Notes under the pieces: model-generated
Databases searched by the model: none
What the model saw: the letters and a program-made list of their open reading frames with translations, nothing else
What the model was told of the DNA's origin: nothing
Shown here: piece by piece, positions 1-7,527 of the stretch
How the letters are laid out: every line of letters starts with the position of its first letter
Position numbering within the stretch: position 1 is the first letter of the stretch
Position numbers and translations under genes: made by a program
Source: CAZWRV01 sp964636325
GTDB taxonomy: Bacteria; Verrucomicrobiota; Lentisphaeria; Victivallales; GWF2-50-93
Assembly (NCBI GenBank): GCA_964636325.1
Contig: CAZWRV010000067.1
Coordinates: forward strand, 1 to 34,033
Reading direction: 5' to 3'
Length of the DNA: 34,033 bases

Positions 1-30
1 GTGAAAAATTACTTTGGCAGGCTAAATTTA

Positions 31-53
31 TACGTAGTTTACTGAATATTTAC
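31..53. repeat. Half copy of palindromic repeat family A
   Basis: This stretch matches the loop half and right arm of the 41 bp hairpin found complete at 10683-10723, 14701-14741, 15847-15885 and 21334-21373. The left arm is missing. The copy ends exactly where an open coding frame begins at about base 54, so it marks the break point of a truncated gene. Confidence 0.75.
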
Positions 54-475
54 GACGATGCCGCCGCGGAAATGCTCTCCTCGGAGCTGGAAAAACTTGA
101 GAAATCTCTCACCCTGTCCGACATGCGCCCAGGCGAGACCGTGGCCGACATGAGAACCGACTCCGCAATCCAGATTAAGCTGAGCTTTGAAGTCCTTCGT
201 ATCCCGCGCAATGCGCCGGAGGAGAAGTCCCTTGTCGACATGATCTCGAAGCTCTGTCCGAAGATGGGCGCGCAGGACATTCCCGCGATTGCGGTCTACG
301 TCCGTTTCCGCATGCTCCCCCCGATCTACGGGAAGGGGTTCAGCCCCGAGAACATAGAGTCGCTGTGCGGCTTCATCGCCGCGCCTTGCTCTTGCATAGC
401 AAAGGCCAACAATCCGGGCGTCGACCTTCTCTTCGCCGTGGACTGGGACAAGTACGTATTCCAATTCGGGGATTC
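54..475 (+). pseudogene. 5'-truncated remnant of an unrecognised gene
   Basis: From base 54 the + frame has the strong G/C third-position bias of real genes in this window and runs without a stop through about base 470. The first ATG in frame (72) lies inside the coding-like stretch, so the true N-terminus is probably lost at the repeat ending at 53. After about 475 the frame continues to a stop at 599, but only by reading antisense through the start of a sugar kinase gene, so that tail is not real. The product would be a soluble alpha/beta protein of about 140 residues with no signal peptide or motif I can name. No function is proposed. Confidence 0.5.
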
Positions 476-482
476 TCGACAG

Positions 483-557
483 CGCTCTTGCCTTTTCCAG
501 ATCCATCAGGACGCCGGAAACAGAAGTCGTGCCTATGTCTATTCCGACGAAGCGCAT
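483..557 (-). pseudogene. N-terminal remnant of an FGGY-family carbohydrate kinase
   Basis: The - strand frame starting at 557 reads MRFVGIDIGTTSVSGVLMDL, the classic N-terminal phosphate-binding strand-loop-strand (GIDxGTTS) of FGGY sugar kinases of the xylulokinase/sedoheptulokinase type, which bind ATP there. A G-rich stretch a few bases upstream could be its ribosome site. After about 25 codons the family resemblance ends abruptly, at the point where the opposite-strand coding stretch ends. An intact FGGY kinase has about 450-520 residues, so more than 90% is missing. The remainder may have been deleted by the rearrangement that brought in the + strand fragment. Confidence 0.65.
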
Positions 558-642
558 CTGATGCCCCCGCGTTTTGCAAATTATAGCATGCGAATTTAAG
601 AATTGCTCCTCTCCCAAAATTCCGTTTTCGACCTAGTTATCC

Positions 643-671
643 TTGACAAGCGTGCGACGCGGTGATAAGAC
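643..671 (+). promoter_or_regulatory. Candidate sigma70 promoter for the sulfatase gene
   Basis: TTGACA at 643-648 is followed by a 17-base spacer and a weak -10 (TAAGAC, 666-671). A start about 7 bases further on would leave only a very short leader before the ATG at 687. The -35 is perfect; the -10 matches the consensus at three of six positions. Confidence 0.4.
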
Positions 672-686
672 AATGAAAACAACGTT

Positions 687-2132
687 ATGCTGGCAAAGAT
701 GATCGGCAATAGACCCAACATAGTTTTCATCTTGGCGGATGATCTCGGCTATGGCGACTTCGGCGCGTTCAACGGGGGGCTTTCAAGCACTCCCGCTCTC
801 GACGGGCTGATGCGGGAAGGGATCTGCCTGACGCAGCATTACACGGCGTCGCCCGTATGCAATCCGTCGCGTGCCTGCCTCCTTACCGGGCGATATCCCC
901 ACAGAACAGGTTCCATAGACACGCTCGAGTGGTGGGGTCTGGAAAGGCTTTCCCTGCGCGAAAGGACTCTCGCCGACATGCTCAAGGCCGCAGGATATGC
1001 TACGGGTCTTGTGGGCAAATGGCATCTGGGCGCGTTCGACGACAGATACCACCCGATGAGCCGCGGCTTCGACGAGACCGTATGTTTCAGAGGAGGCATG
1101 CATGACTACTATCAATGGTGTGTCGAATGGGGGAGGCAACCGCGCCGCGCCGACGGAAGATACCTGACGGACGTTTGGACCGAGGAGGCCGTCGCATTCC
1201 TTGAGCGCCACAAGTCGGAGCCGTTCTTCCTGCATCTCACCTACAACGCGCCGCACACGCCTCTGCAGCTTCCCGACGAGGAGCTTGAGCCGTTCCTGGG
1301 GAAGAGCGGTGTTCCGACCGGCGCCGTCGCCAAGCTCTACGGCATGATCCGCAGGATGGACAAGGGGGTGGCCCGCATCCTCGATACGCTCAGGCGGCTG
1401 GGGATCGAGGACAATACCATCGTATTCTTCTGCAGCGACAACGGGCCGGAGTTCGGCGGGCATGGCGACGACTGCTTGAACCGTTTCAACTGCGGATTCA
1501 ACGGCTCGAAATGCACCGTCTACGAAGGGGGAGTCCGGGTGCCAATGATACTGCGCTGGCCGGCCGGACTTTCAGGCGGCGGAAGACGGATCGACGGGAT
1601 GGTCCATTTCGCCGACTGGCTGCCTACGATACTGGAAATGGCTGGAATAGAATTGCCCCCGGACAACCTGCCTCTTGACGGCGGAAGCGTCCTCCCGTTG
1701 CTGCGCGGCGAGAAAGGCAGGACGCCGCCCCGCCGCTGCTGGCAGTGGAACCGGTATGCGCCGCTGCCCGAATGCAACGCCGCCGTCAGGGACGGCGACT
1801 GGAAGCTTGTCTTCCCCTTCCGCGACAAGGCATGGGAAGTGCCTGACATCAAATGGCTTAAGGTTTCAATGTACGAGCCGGAGCACTTCGTTGAGAACGG
1901 GATATTTAGTCCGCCATACCCAGATGTGGAAATCGGCCCGTCCCCGGAACCGCTGCTCTTCAACATCGCAAATGACCCCGAAGAGCGCAACAACCTCGCC
2001 GGAACGGAGCCGGATCGCGTCCGCAGCCTCCGCGTCGCTCTGGAAAACTGGTTCGAGGAGGTAGAGTCCGAACGCCGCAGCCTGCCTGAAAACAGGGAAT
2101 ATTACACTGGATTTACCGCATCTTGCCGGTAA
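687..2132 (+). CDS. Sulfatase, Cys-type (formylglycine-dependent), apparently cytoplasmic
   Basis: A 481-residue arylsulfatase-family hydrolase that would remove sulfate esters from an organic substrate. Residues from the 687 start: metal ligands D18-D19 in the DDLGYGD motif, the nucleophile C58 in CNPSRACLLTGR (the CxPSR signature, needing oxidation to formylglycine), K111/H113 in GKWHLG, H190, D251-N252 in SDNG and K275. All catalytic positions seem present. Unusually for PVC sulfatases there is no signal peptide: the conserved NRPNIVFILADD strand begins at residue 8. ATG 699 is an alternative start; neither start has a good Shine-Dalgarno. An anaerobic or FGE-type maturase must lie elsewhere. 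The next gene follows on the same strand within 45 bp. The natural substrate cannot be read from sequence. Confidence 0.93.
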   Translation: MLAKMIGNRPNIVFILADDLGYGDFGAFNGGLSSTPALDGLMREGICLTQHYTASPVCNPSRACLLTGRYPHRTGSIDTLEWWGLERLSLRERTLADMLKAAGYATGLVGKWHLGAFDDRYHPMSRGFDETVCFRGGMHDYYQWCVEWGRQPRRADGRYLTDVWTEEAVAFLERHKSEPFFLHLTYNAPHTPLQLPDEELEPFLGKSGVPTGAVAKLYGMIRRMDKGVARILDTLRRLGIEDNTIVFFCSDNGPEFGGHGDDCLNRFNCGFNGSKCTVYEGGVRVPMILRWPAGLSGGGRRIDGMVHFADWLPTILEMAGIELPPDNLPLDGGSVLPLLRGEKGRTPPRRCWQWNRYAPLPECNAAVRDGDWKLVFPFRDKAWEVPDIKWLKVSMYEPEHFVENGIFSPPYPDVEIGPSPEPLLFNIANDPEERNNLAGTEPDRVRSLRVALENWFEEVESERRSLPENREYYTGFTASCR

Positions 2133-2176
2133 ATTTTATGTCAGTATCATCAACTAATTACAGGTGCGACACGAGC

Positions 2177-3268
2177 ATGCAGATTTCGCAGAGGGAACGT
2201 TTTCTAAGGACGCTTCGCTACGAGGCGGTTGACAGAAGGCCGGTATATCTGGCGGGGCCGTGGGGCGACACGATGGCGCGATGGCGCAAGGAAGGGCTTC
2301 CGGCCGGCGTGACGGACGTCCATGAGTTCCTGGGCGTGAGGAAGTTCGGCTACAAGGTCACCAACATCACGCCGGTTGCGGGCCTTTATCCGCCTTACGA
2401 ACAGAAGCTGATACGCGACGAGGGCGAGTTCATAGTCAAGACGGACGGATACGGCCGGACCGTCCGCGACTTCAAGGATCATACATCGTTTCCGGAGTGG
2501 ATCGACTTCCCGGTGAAGGAGGCCGGCGATCTGCGGCGCCTGATGGACGAGCATTTCGACGTTTCGAACCTCGACGCTCGATTCGCGCCGGACTGGGCGG
2601 AAAAGGCGAAGGCGGCGGAGGCCGCGGGCGACATAATCCTTATCGACGGCGGATGCTACTACTGGACCCTCCGCTCGATCGCGGGTGTGGACGGCGCCAG
2701 CTACCTGCTATACGACTCTCCGGAACTGGTGGACGAGCTCTGCGAGCGCTATTTCGCCGTGGTCATGGAAGGTCTGCGCAGGGCTGTGAAGATCGTGAAG
2801 ATAGACCTGATCGGCTTCGGCGAAGACTTCGCGTTCAAGAACGGCCCGCTGCTGTCGCCGGAAATGTTCCGCCGCTTCATCCTGCCGCGCTACGCCAAGG
2901 CGATGAAGTTCGCGAACGAGCACGGCATCAAGCTCACCTGGCACGACAGCGACGGCGACTGCCGGCTCCTGCTTCCCGACATGCTGTCAGTCGGAATAAA
3001 CAGCACATCCCCGTGCGAGGTGGCCGCGAACATGGATCCTGTGAAGCTTCGGAAGCAGTTCGGCCGCGAGCTCCGCATCGGCGGTGGTTTCGACAAGCGC
3101 ATCGTCGCGGCAGGATCCGACGCCGTCCGCAAGGAACTCAAACGGCTTGCACCTGTCATACAGGAGGGCGGATTCGTCCCCGGCGTCGACCATTCCGTCC
3201 CCGCGGACATCTCCTGGGACAACTACCGCCGCTACATCGATATGATAGTGAAGGCGGTGGAGCTTTGA
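2177..3268 (+). CDS. URO-D/MtaA-fold protein, putative methyltransferase-like
   Basis: A 363-residue member of the uroporphyrinogen decarboxylase superfamily, which includes HemE and the corrinoid-dependent methyltransferases MtaA/MtbA. The N-terminus (QISQRERFLRTL) and the C-terminal strand-loop pattern TWHDSDGDCRLLLPDML, then an IGGGFDKR segment, fit the catabolic branch common in PVC and Firmicutes sugar clusters rather than heme synthesis. The HxC zinc motif of MtaA is HDSDGDC here, so zinc binding is uncertain. ATG 2177 is chosen because the family N-terminus begins there; the frame stays open to an ATG at 2123, which would overlap the sulfatase. It is probably co-transcribed with the sulfatase. 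The substrate is unknown. Confidence 0.82.
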   Translation: MQISQRERFLRTLRYEAVDRRPVYLAGPWGDTMARWRKEGLPAGVTDVHEFLGVRKFGYKVTNITPVAGLYPPYEQKLIRDEGEFIVKTDGYGRTVRDFKDHTSFPEWIDFPVKEAGDLRRLMDEHFDVSNLDARFAPDWAEKAKAAEAAGDIILIDGGCYYWTLRSIAGVDGASYLLYDSPELVDELCERYFAVVMEGLRRAVKIVKIDLIGFGEDFAFKNGPLLSPEMFRRFILPRYAKAMKFANEHGIKLTWHDSDGDCRLLLPDMLSVGINSTSPCEVAANMDPVKLRKQFGRELRIGGGFDKRIVAAGSDAVRKELKRLAPVIQEGGFVPGVDHSVPADISWDNYRRYIDMIVKAVEL

Positions 3269-3334
3269 AAACGCAATATCTTTCATAAGCATCGCATATT
3301 CAATAGGATGATTGGAATGGCAACGATATCTCTG

Positions 3335-3570
3335 GTAGCTTGCGCACGCCGTGCGCAAGCTACTTTATGGGGAATGCATTTTCCATGTTGCGCCGTAAAG
3401 GACTAGGTTTTTCCCTACGGGAAAAAGGCGCCCTTGCGGCGCGCAGGTAGCTTGCGCGCGCCGCGCGCAAAGGGCAAACTCTGCATACGAGTAATGCTGT
3501 GTTATGTTGCTTGCGCGCGGCGCGCACAAACTACTTTTGGAAAAAACGTTTTCCAAGTCGCGCCGTAAAG
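3335..3570. repeat. Cluster of GC-rich palindromes in the spacer between two URO-D genes
   Basis: The 333 bp spacer 3269-3601 has no gene. It holds a perfect hairpin with 13 bp arms (3335-3363), a TTTTTCCC/GGGAAAAA hairpin (3408-3426) and two further CG-alternating palindromes (3452-3470 and 3511-3529). A block made of a gene-end-like hairpin, a TTTTCCA segment and GCGCCGTAAAGG occurs twice (about 3364-3401 and 3531-3571), so the spacer looks like two copies of one decayed repeat unit. The first hairpin could act as a transcription terminator after the 2177-3268 gene, though it lacks a long T-run. Confidence 0.7.
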
Positions 3571-3601
3571 GGGCTAAAACAACATATTCGCGAGGACATC
3601 C

Positions 3602-4684
3602 ATGGGCAGGACAATGACATCGAAGGAGCGGGTGAAGACAGTATTGGGGCTTGGTGTTCCGGACCGGGTGCCGATAAACTACTCTTCGAACCCGGGCGTC
3701 GACAAGAGGCTGAAGGAGCACTACGGGCTCAAGCCCGACGACGGGGAAGGGCTCCGCGAGAAGCTCGGCGTGGATTTCCGCGGGGTCGGCGCGGCTTACA
3801 AAGGCAGGAAGCTTCACGAGGACATTCCTTCAAGGGGGGTCCTGGTTGACGACTGGGGGATACACCGCAGATGGGTCGAACACGAGAGCGGCGGCTACTG
3901 GGACTACTGTGATTTCCCCCTCCAGAACGCGACAGAAGAGCAGATCGCCGAATGGCCGATGCCGAATCCGGACGATTTCGACTATTCCGGGATCGCCGAT
4001 TCCTGCAGAAGGAACAGCCGTTACGCCATTCATGCCGGCGGCGCCGGAATCGGCGACATTATAAACGGCAGCGGCATGCTCAGGAGCATGGAGCAGGTGT
4101 TGGTCGATCTTATCACCGACGATCCCGCGGGGCTTCTTCTTATGAGGAGGAGGACGGACATAAACCTTGAGATAATGCGCCGGACCCTTGAGGCCGCCAA
4201 GGGCGGAGTGGACTTCCTGTGGATGGGCGAGGATCTCGGTACGCAGATCGCGCCCATCATCAGCCTGGAGCTCTACAGGAAGCAGATCCGTCCGCTGCAC
4301 CAGAAGTTCATCGATCTCGCGAAATCATACAATATTCCGGTGATGATACACACCTGCGGCTCGAGCAGCTGGGCCTACGAGGACTTCATCAAGATGGGTA
4401 TCAACGCGGTCGACACGCTGCAGCCGGAGGCGGCGAACATGTCGCCGGAATACTTGAAGAAGACTTTCGGTGGCCGTCTCGCATTCCACGGCTGCATCAG
4501 CACGGCCGGGCCTGTCTCGTTCGGAACTGCTCAGGAGACGAAGGAATACTGCAGGAAGATTATGGATATCATGATGCCCGGCGGCGGCTACTGCTTCGCG
4601 CCGACGCACTGCCTGCAGGACAATTCGCCGGTGGAGAATGTCGTCGCGATGTATGACACGGCCAAGGAATACGGGAAGTATTAA
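3602..4684 (+). CDS. URO-D/MtaA-fold protein with HxC zinc motif
   Basis: A second, clearly different uroporphyrinogen-decarboxylase-superfamily protein of 360 residues. The segment MIHTCGSSSWAYEDF gives an HxC motif like the zinc site of MtaA/MtbA-type methylcobamide:CoM methyltransferases. A later GGGYCFAPTHCLQD supplies candidate third cysteine ligands, and HGCISTAGP lies between them. The function may therefore be methyl transfer from a corrinoid or a related C1 or decarboxylation reaction, but no corrinoid protein or reactivase is encoded nearby. A GAGG about 8 bases upstream supports ATG 3602; ATG 3614 (MTSKERV) is also possible. Its pairing with another URO-D-fold gene, a sulfatase and a sugar isomerase-like gene suggests carbohydrate or aglycone catabolism rather than heme synthesis. 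Confidence 0.85.
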   Translation: MGRTMTSKERVKTVLGLGVPDRVPINYSSNPGVDKRLKEHYGLKPDDGEGLREKLGVDFRGVGAAYKGRKLHEDIPSRGVLVDDWGIHRRWVEHESGGYWDYCDFPLQNATEEQIAEWPMPNPDDFDYSGIADSCRRNSRYAIHAGGAGIGDIINGSGMLRSMEQVLVDLITDDPAGLLLMRRRTDINLEIMRRTLEAAKGGVDFLWMGEDLGTQIAPIISLELYRKQIRPLHQKFIDLAKSYNIPVMIHTCGSSSWAYEDFIKMGINAVDTLQPEAANMSPEYLKKTFGGRLAFHGCISTAGPVSFGTAQETKEYCRKIMDIMMPGGGYCFAPTHCLQDNSPVENVVAMYDTAKEYGKY

Positions 4685-4738
4685 ATTTTTCTTGCGAGGA
4701 AAAATTAGCCACGTGTGTGGCATCGGCATCCGCACAAC

Positions 4739-5016
4739 TCATACTCCTTTAGCGTGAAAATTTACATTTTGACGAGCAAGATTGGGGATTGGATTTTTTT
4801 CGTTCCGACCGAGAGGCGACATGAATGCCGTCCGAGGAAGGAACGGGAAAATACGGCCCAATGATGCTCGCCGCAAGGCGGTTGCGGTCTTTCGGTTTTG
4901 CTCCGCACCCTTCGAGAACCTTCGATACCTCGGTAACGGCGGTCTCTCAGAATGCGAAGCAAATTCCAAAATCTCCGCAGTCAAAATGTAAATTTATCAG
5001 CCTAGAGGAGTATAAA
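4739..5016. mobile_element. MITE-like element with ~36 bp imperfect terminal inverted repeats
   Basis: The left end (4739-4773) and right end (4980-5016) are inverted copies: both contain ATACTCC, then TAG, and finish inward with the identical AAATTTACATTTTGAC. The ~205 bp interior has no credible gene. It includes a CGTTCC/GGAACG inverted pair (4801-4845) and a segment (about 4868-4945) that resembles, in reverse, part of the spacer at 28140-28250. No target-site duplication is obvious. No transposase is encoded, so it would be non-autonomous. It lies in the 509 bp spacer before the TIM-barrel gene. Confidence 0.65.
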
Positions 5017-5160
5017 TTCCAAGCCTCAATAACCAAGCTCCAAATAAATATCAATTACCGAAATTCAAAACGGCTCAAGACTTACTTTGAAATTTGGATA
5101 CTGTGATTTGAAGTTTATTTGGGATTTGGTGCTCGGGATTTGGAATTTAAAAATTTCGGG
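5017..5160. repeat. AT-rich imperfect inverted repeat of CCAAAT/ATTTGG type
   Basis: The left part (about 5017-5054, reading ATTCCAAGC then CCAAGCTCCAAATAAATA) and the right part (about 5110-5147, TTTATTTGGGATTTGGTGC then GGGATTTGGAATTT) are near reverse complements and would fold into a long imperfect hairpin. The stretch abuts the right end of the MITE-like element, so the two may have inserted into each other or form one unit. No gene is seen. Confidence 0.55.
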
Positions 5161-5193
5161 AAAACAAATTCCAATTTTTATAAGGAACTAAAA

Positions 5194-5925
5194 ATGTTCA
5201 TAGCCGCCCAGCTCTATATTTTTTCGAGGCTCCCCGATCAGGAAGGCAGGATCGACGGGATATTGGAGGCGCTTGCCGGGGCGGGCTACCAGGCCGTCGA
5301 AGGAATGTTGAAGCTCCCGCCGCAGGAACCAGGCGTATTGGAACGGCATGGCCTGCGGTATCTTGCACCGCACCTTACGCCTGGCGACCTGAAACAGCTT
5401 GACAAGGTGTCGGCTTTCTGCCGGAGGATGGGCGCGACGCATGTCTGCAGCTCGGGACTGCTTGACTGGAACAGCCGCGGCGCCGACGACTACCGCCGGA
5501 GCGCTTCCGCGCTGAACGAGCTGGGCCGCAAGCTTCGCGGCGAGGGCATCCAGCTGCTCTACCACAACCACGAGTTTGAATTTGAACGGGTGGAAGGTCG
5601 GCGGACGGGAATGGACCTGCTGCTGGAGCTTCTCGATTTTAGTTCCGTCCGCCTGTGCCTTGATCTGGGCTGGCTCTGTGTCGCCGGAGCTGATCCGGCA
5701 AGGTTCCTGAGGGAGCATGGAGGCAAGGTCGGCTTTGTGCATCTGCGGGATTTCAAAGCCAAGGAGTCCGTTCCGCTGGGCCGCGGGGATATTGATTTGA
5801 GGAACATAATGGCCGGGCTCAGAGAGCTTCCTCGCCTGGAGGCGTTGGTTGTAGAACAAGATCCGACAAGCGCCGATCCGCTGGGCGACATGATTGAGAG
5901 CAGGCGTTATATCCGGACAATATAA
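5194..5925 (+). CDS. Sugar phosphate isomerase/epimerase-like TIM barrel (xylose isomerase-like AP endonuclease fold)
   Basis: A 243-residue protein of the xylose-isomerase-like superfamily that includes IolE, IolI and hydroxypyruvate isomerase. Recognisable elements are the LLYHNHEFEFE strand (usually carrying a metal-binding Glu and His), LCLDLGWLCVAGADP and VGFVHLRDFK, and near the C-terminus VVEQDPT. The frame is open further upstream, but ATG 5194 has AAGGAA about 7 bases before it and matches the family N-terminus. No signal peptide is seen, so it should be cytoplasmic, probably acting on a keto-sugar or inositol-type intermediate. It ends 27 bp before the MEMO-AMMECR1 gene. Confidence 0.87.
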   Translation: MFIAAQLYIFSRLPDQEGRIDGILEALAGAGYQAVEGMLKLPPQEPGVLERHGLRYLAPHLTPGDLKQLDKVSAFCRRMGATHVCSSGLLDWNSRGADDYRRSASALNELGRKLRGEGIQLLYHNHEFEFERVEGRRTGMDLLLELLDFSSVRLCLDLGWLCVAGADPARFLREHGGKVGFVHLRDFKAKESVPLGRGDIDLRNIMAGLRELPRLEALVVEQDPTSADPLGDMIESRRYIRTI

Positions 5926-5952
5926 TCGATGAGGAGAAAGAGAGGGGGTGCC

Positions 5953-7482
5953 ATGAAGACGAGGAATTTCTGTTGTGCGGCGCTGTCGGTCCTGCTTTTC
6001 GGTCAGCAGGGGGATGCCGGGGAGAATGTGCTGAAGTCGAGCGTCGCCGGCAGCTGGTATCCTGCCGATGCGGGGGAGCTGAAGGCCCAGCTGGACGGTT
6101 TTCTGGCCAAGGCCGGGGAGGTCAAAAGGAATGAGTCCGTGATCGGCCTCATCATGCCGCACGCGGGCTACCAGTATTCGGGGCAGACGGCCGCGTATTC
6201 GGTGAAGGCGCTGACGCCGAAATACAGGACGGTGGTAGTGGTCGGGCCGACGCACCGCTTGCCGATGTCGAACATGTTCAGCGTACCGCAGTTCGACAGC
6301 TACGAGACGCCGCTCGGAAAGGTTGAATTTGACAAGGAGTTCATCTCCAGCCTGCTGAAGGATCCGCTTTTCAAGGATGAGCCCGGCGCGGTGACGGGCG
6401 AGCACAGCGTCCAAATGGAGGTTCCGCTGCTGCAGCTTGTGCTCAAGGACTTCAAGCTGGTGTTCATCGTGGCAGGGCAGTGTTCTCCGGGGACTGTCGC
6501 CCGTGCGGCGAAGACGCTCAGATCGGTGATGAGGGACGACGTCCTGCTGGTCGCCAGTTCGGACTTCATCCACTGCGGGGAACGCTTCGACTACCAGCCG
6601 TTCAAGGAGAACACGGAGGATGCGGTCAAGAAGATAGACATGGAGGCGTTCTCGTTCATCTCGAAGCTCGACGCGGATGGTTTTCTCGGATACGTGCGGT
6701 CCAGCGGAGCGACAATCTGCGGGGCGGATCCGATTGCGCTCCTGATCTCCGCGGTTCCTGCGAATTCCAAGGTCGAACTTCTGCGCCATACGGATTCCGG
6801 GGTGGTGACCGGCGACAGGTCGAACACGGTGAGTTATGTGGCCGCGGCGCTGGCCGGGAGCTGGAAGGATGCGGCGGCTGTGGAATCCGCGGCTCCTGCG
6901 GCGAAGGAGGATGTCCAGGCCGGCGGGCTTGGCGAGGCCGACAAGAAGACGCTGCTGAAGCTTGCCAGGAAGACCATCGAATATTATCTGGGGTTGAAGC
7001 AGAAGCCGGATCCGAAGGCGCTCGGCATCGAAATCGGCGACAAGCTCAAGGAGGAACGCGCCGCCTTCGTGACGTTGAGGAAGAAAAACGGCGAGCTTAG
7101 GGGATGCATCGGCGAGATATTCCCGTCGCAGGCCCTCTATGGTTCCGTGATCGACAACGCAATCAACGCGGCGGTCGGGGATCCGCGCTTCCAGAGGGTC
7201 GAAAAAGGCGAACTTGCAAGCATAAAAATTGAGATTTCGGCGCTGACGGTCCCGAAAAAAATCGCATCATACAAGGATATCCGCCTGGGCGTCGACGGCG
7301 TAGTCCTGAAGAAGAAGTTCAACAGGGCGGTCTATCTGCCGCAGGTCGCAACCGAGACGGGGTGGAAGCTGGAGGAGTTCCTTGCGAATCTCGCGGCGAA
7401 GGCCGGGCTTCCGCCGGAGAGCTGGAAGGATGGCTGCGAATTCCTCACGTTCCAGGCGGAGGTCTTCGGCGAGGAGGATTGA
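5953..7482 (+). CDS. Exported MEMO-AMMECR1 fusion (AmmeMemoRadiSam system B+A)
   Basis: A 509-residue two-domain protein. ATG 5953 is preceded by GGGGG and gives a hydrophobic N-terminus (about residues 1-23) that looks like a signal peptide. Residues ~27-303 are a MEMO domain with the family's conserved His/Cys set: H70 in MPHAGYQYSG, H101 in GPTHR, H151 in GEHSVQMEVP and C256 in SGATICGADP. Residues ~327-505 are an AMMECR1 domain with its hallmark LRGCIGEIFP. The two domains are components B and A of the AmmeMemoRadiSam group, whose third member is a radical SAM enzyme; none is present in this window. The domains are often separate cytosolic proteins, so fusion plus export is notable. Biochemical function is unsettled. 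Confidence 0.9.
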   Translation: MKTRNFCCAALSVLLFGQQGDAGENVLKSSVAGSWYPADAGELKAQLDGFLAKAGEVKRNESVIGLIMPHAGYQYSGQTAAYSVKALTPKYRTVVVVGPTHRLPMSNMFSVPQFDSYETPLGKVEFDKEFISSLLKDPLFKDEPGAVTGEHSVQMEVPLLQLVLKDFKLVFIVAGQCSPGTVARAAKTLRSVMRDDVLLVASSDFIHCGERFDYQPFKENTEDAVKKIDMEAFSFISKLDADGFLGYVRSSGATICGADPIALLISAVPANSKVELLRHTDSGVVTGDRSNTVSYVAAALAGSWKDAAAVESAAPAAKEDVQAGGLGEADKKTLLKLARKTIEYYLGLKQKPDPKALGIEIGDKLKEERAAFVTLRKKNGELRGCIGEIFPSQALYGSVIDNAINAAVGDPRFQRVEKGELASIKIEISALTVPKKIASYKDIRLGVDGVVLKKKFNRAVYLPQVATETGWKLEEFLANLAAKAGLPPESWKDGCEFLTFQAEVFGEED

Positions 7483-7527
7483 GTATCCAATGTCCAATAA
7501 GTTAAGTATCGAATTGAGAGGATGCAA

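Noticed and set aside
673..702. Nine-codon upstream frame whose stop overlaps ATG 699 of the sulfatase (ATGA)
   Set aside because: The candidate promoter would start transcription inside or after it, and it has no ribosome site; the overlap may be chance.
3335..3529. Repeated GC palindromes as a possible CRISPR array
   Set aside because: Repeats are unequal, irregularly spaced, only three in number, and no cas gene is present.
2177..4684. URO-D-fold genes as hemE (heme synthesis)
   Set aside because: Two divergent copies in a sulfatase/sugar context, one with an HxC motif typical of methyltransferases; no other heme gene nearby.
4739..4984. 81-codon open frame inside the MITE-like element
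   Set aside because: Crosses the terminal inverted repeat, matches no family and has no ribosome site; similarity to 28140-28250 is at DNA level.
5188..6789. 533-codon open frame on the - strand
   Set aside because: It is antisense to the TIM-barrel and MEMO-AMMECR1 genes, both strong family matches; the frame is open only because of high G/C third positions on the other strand.
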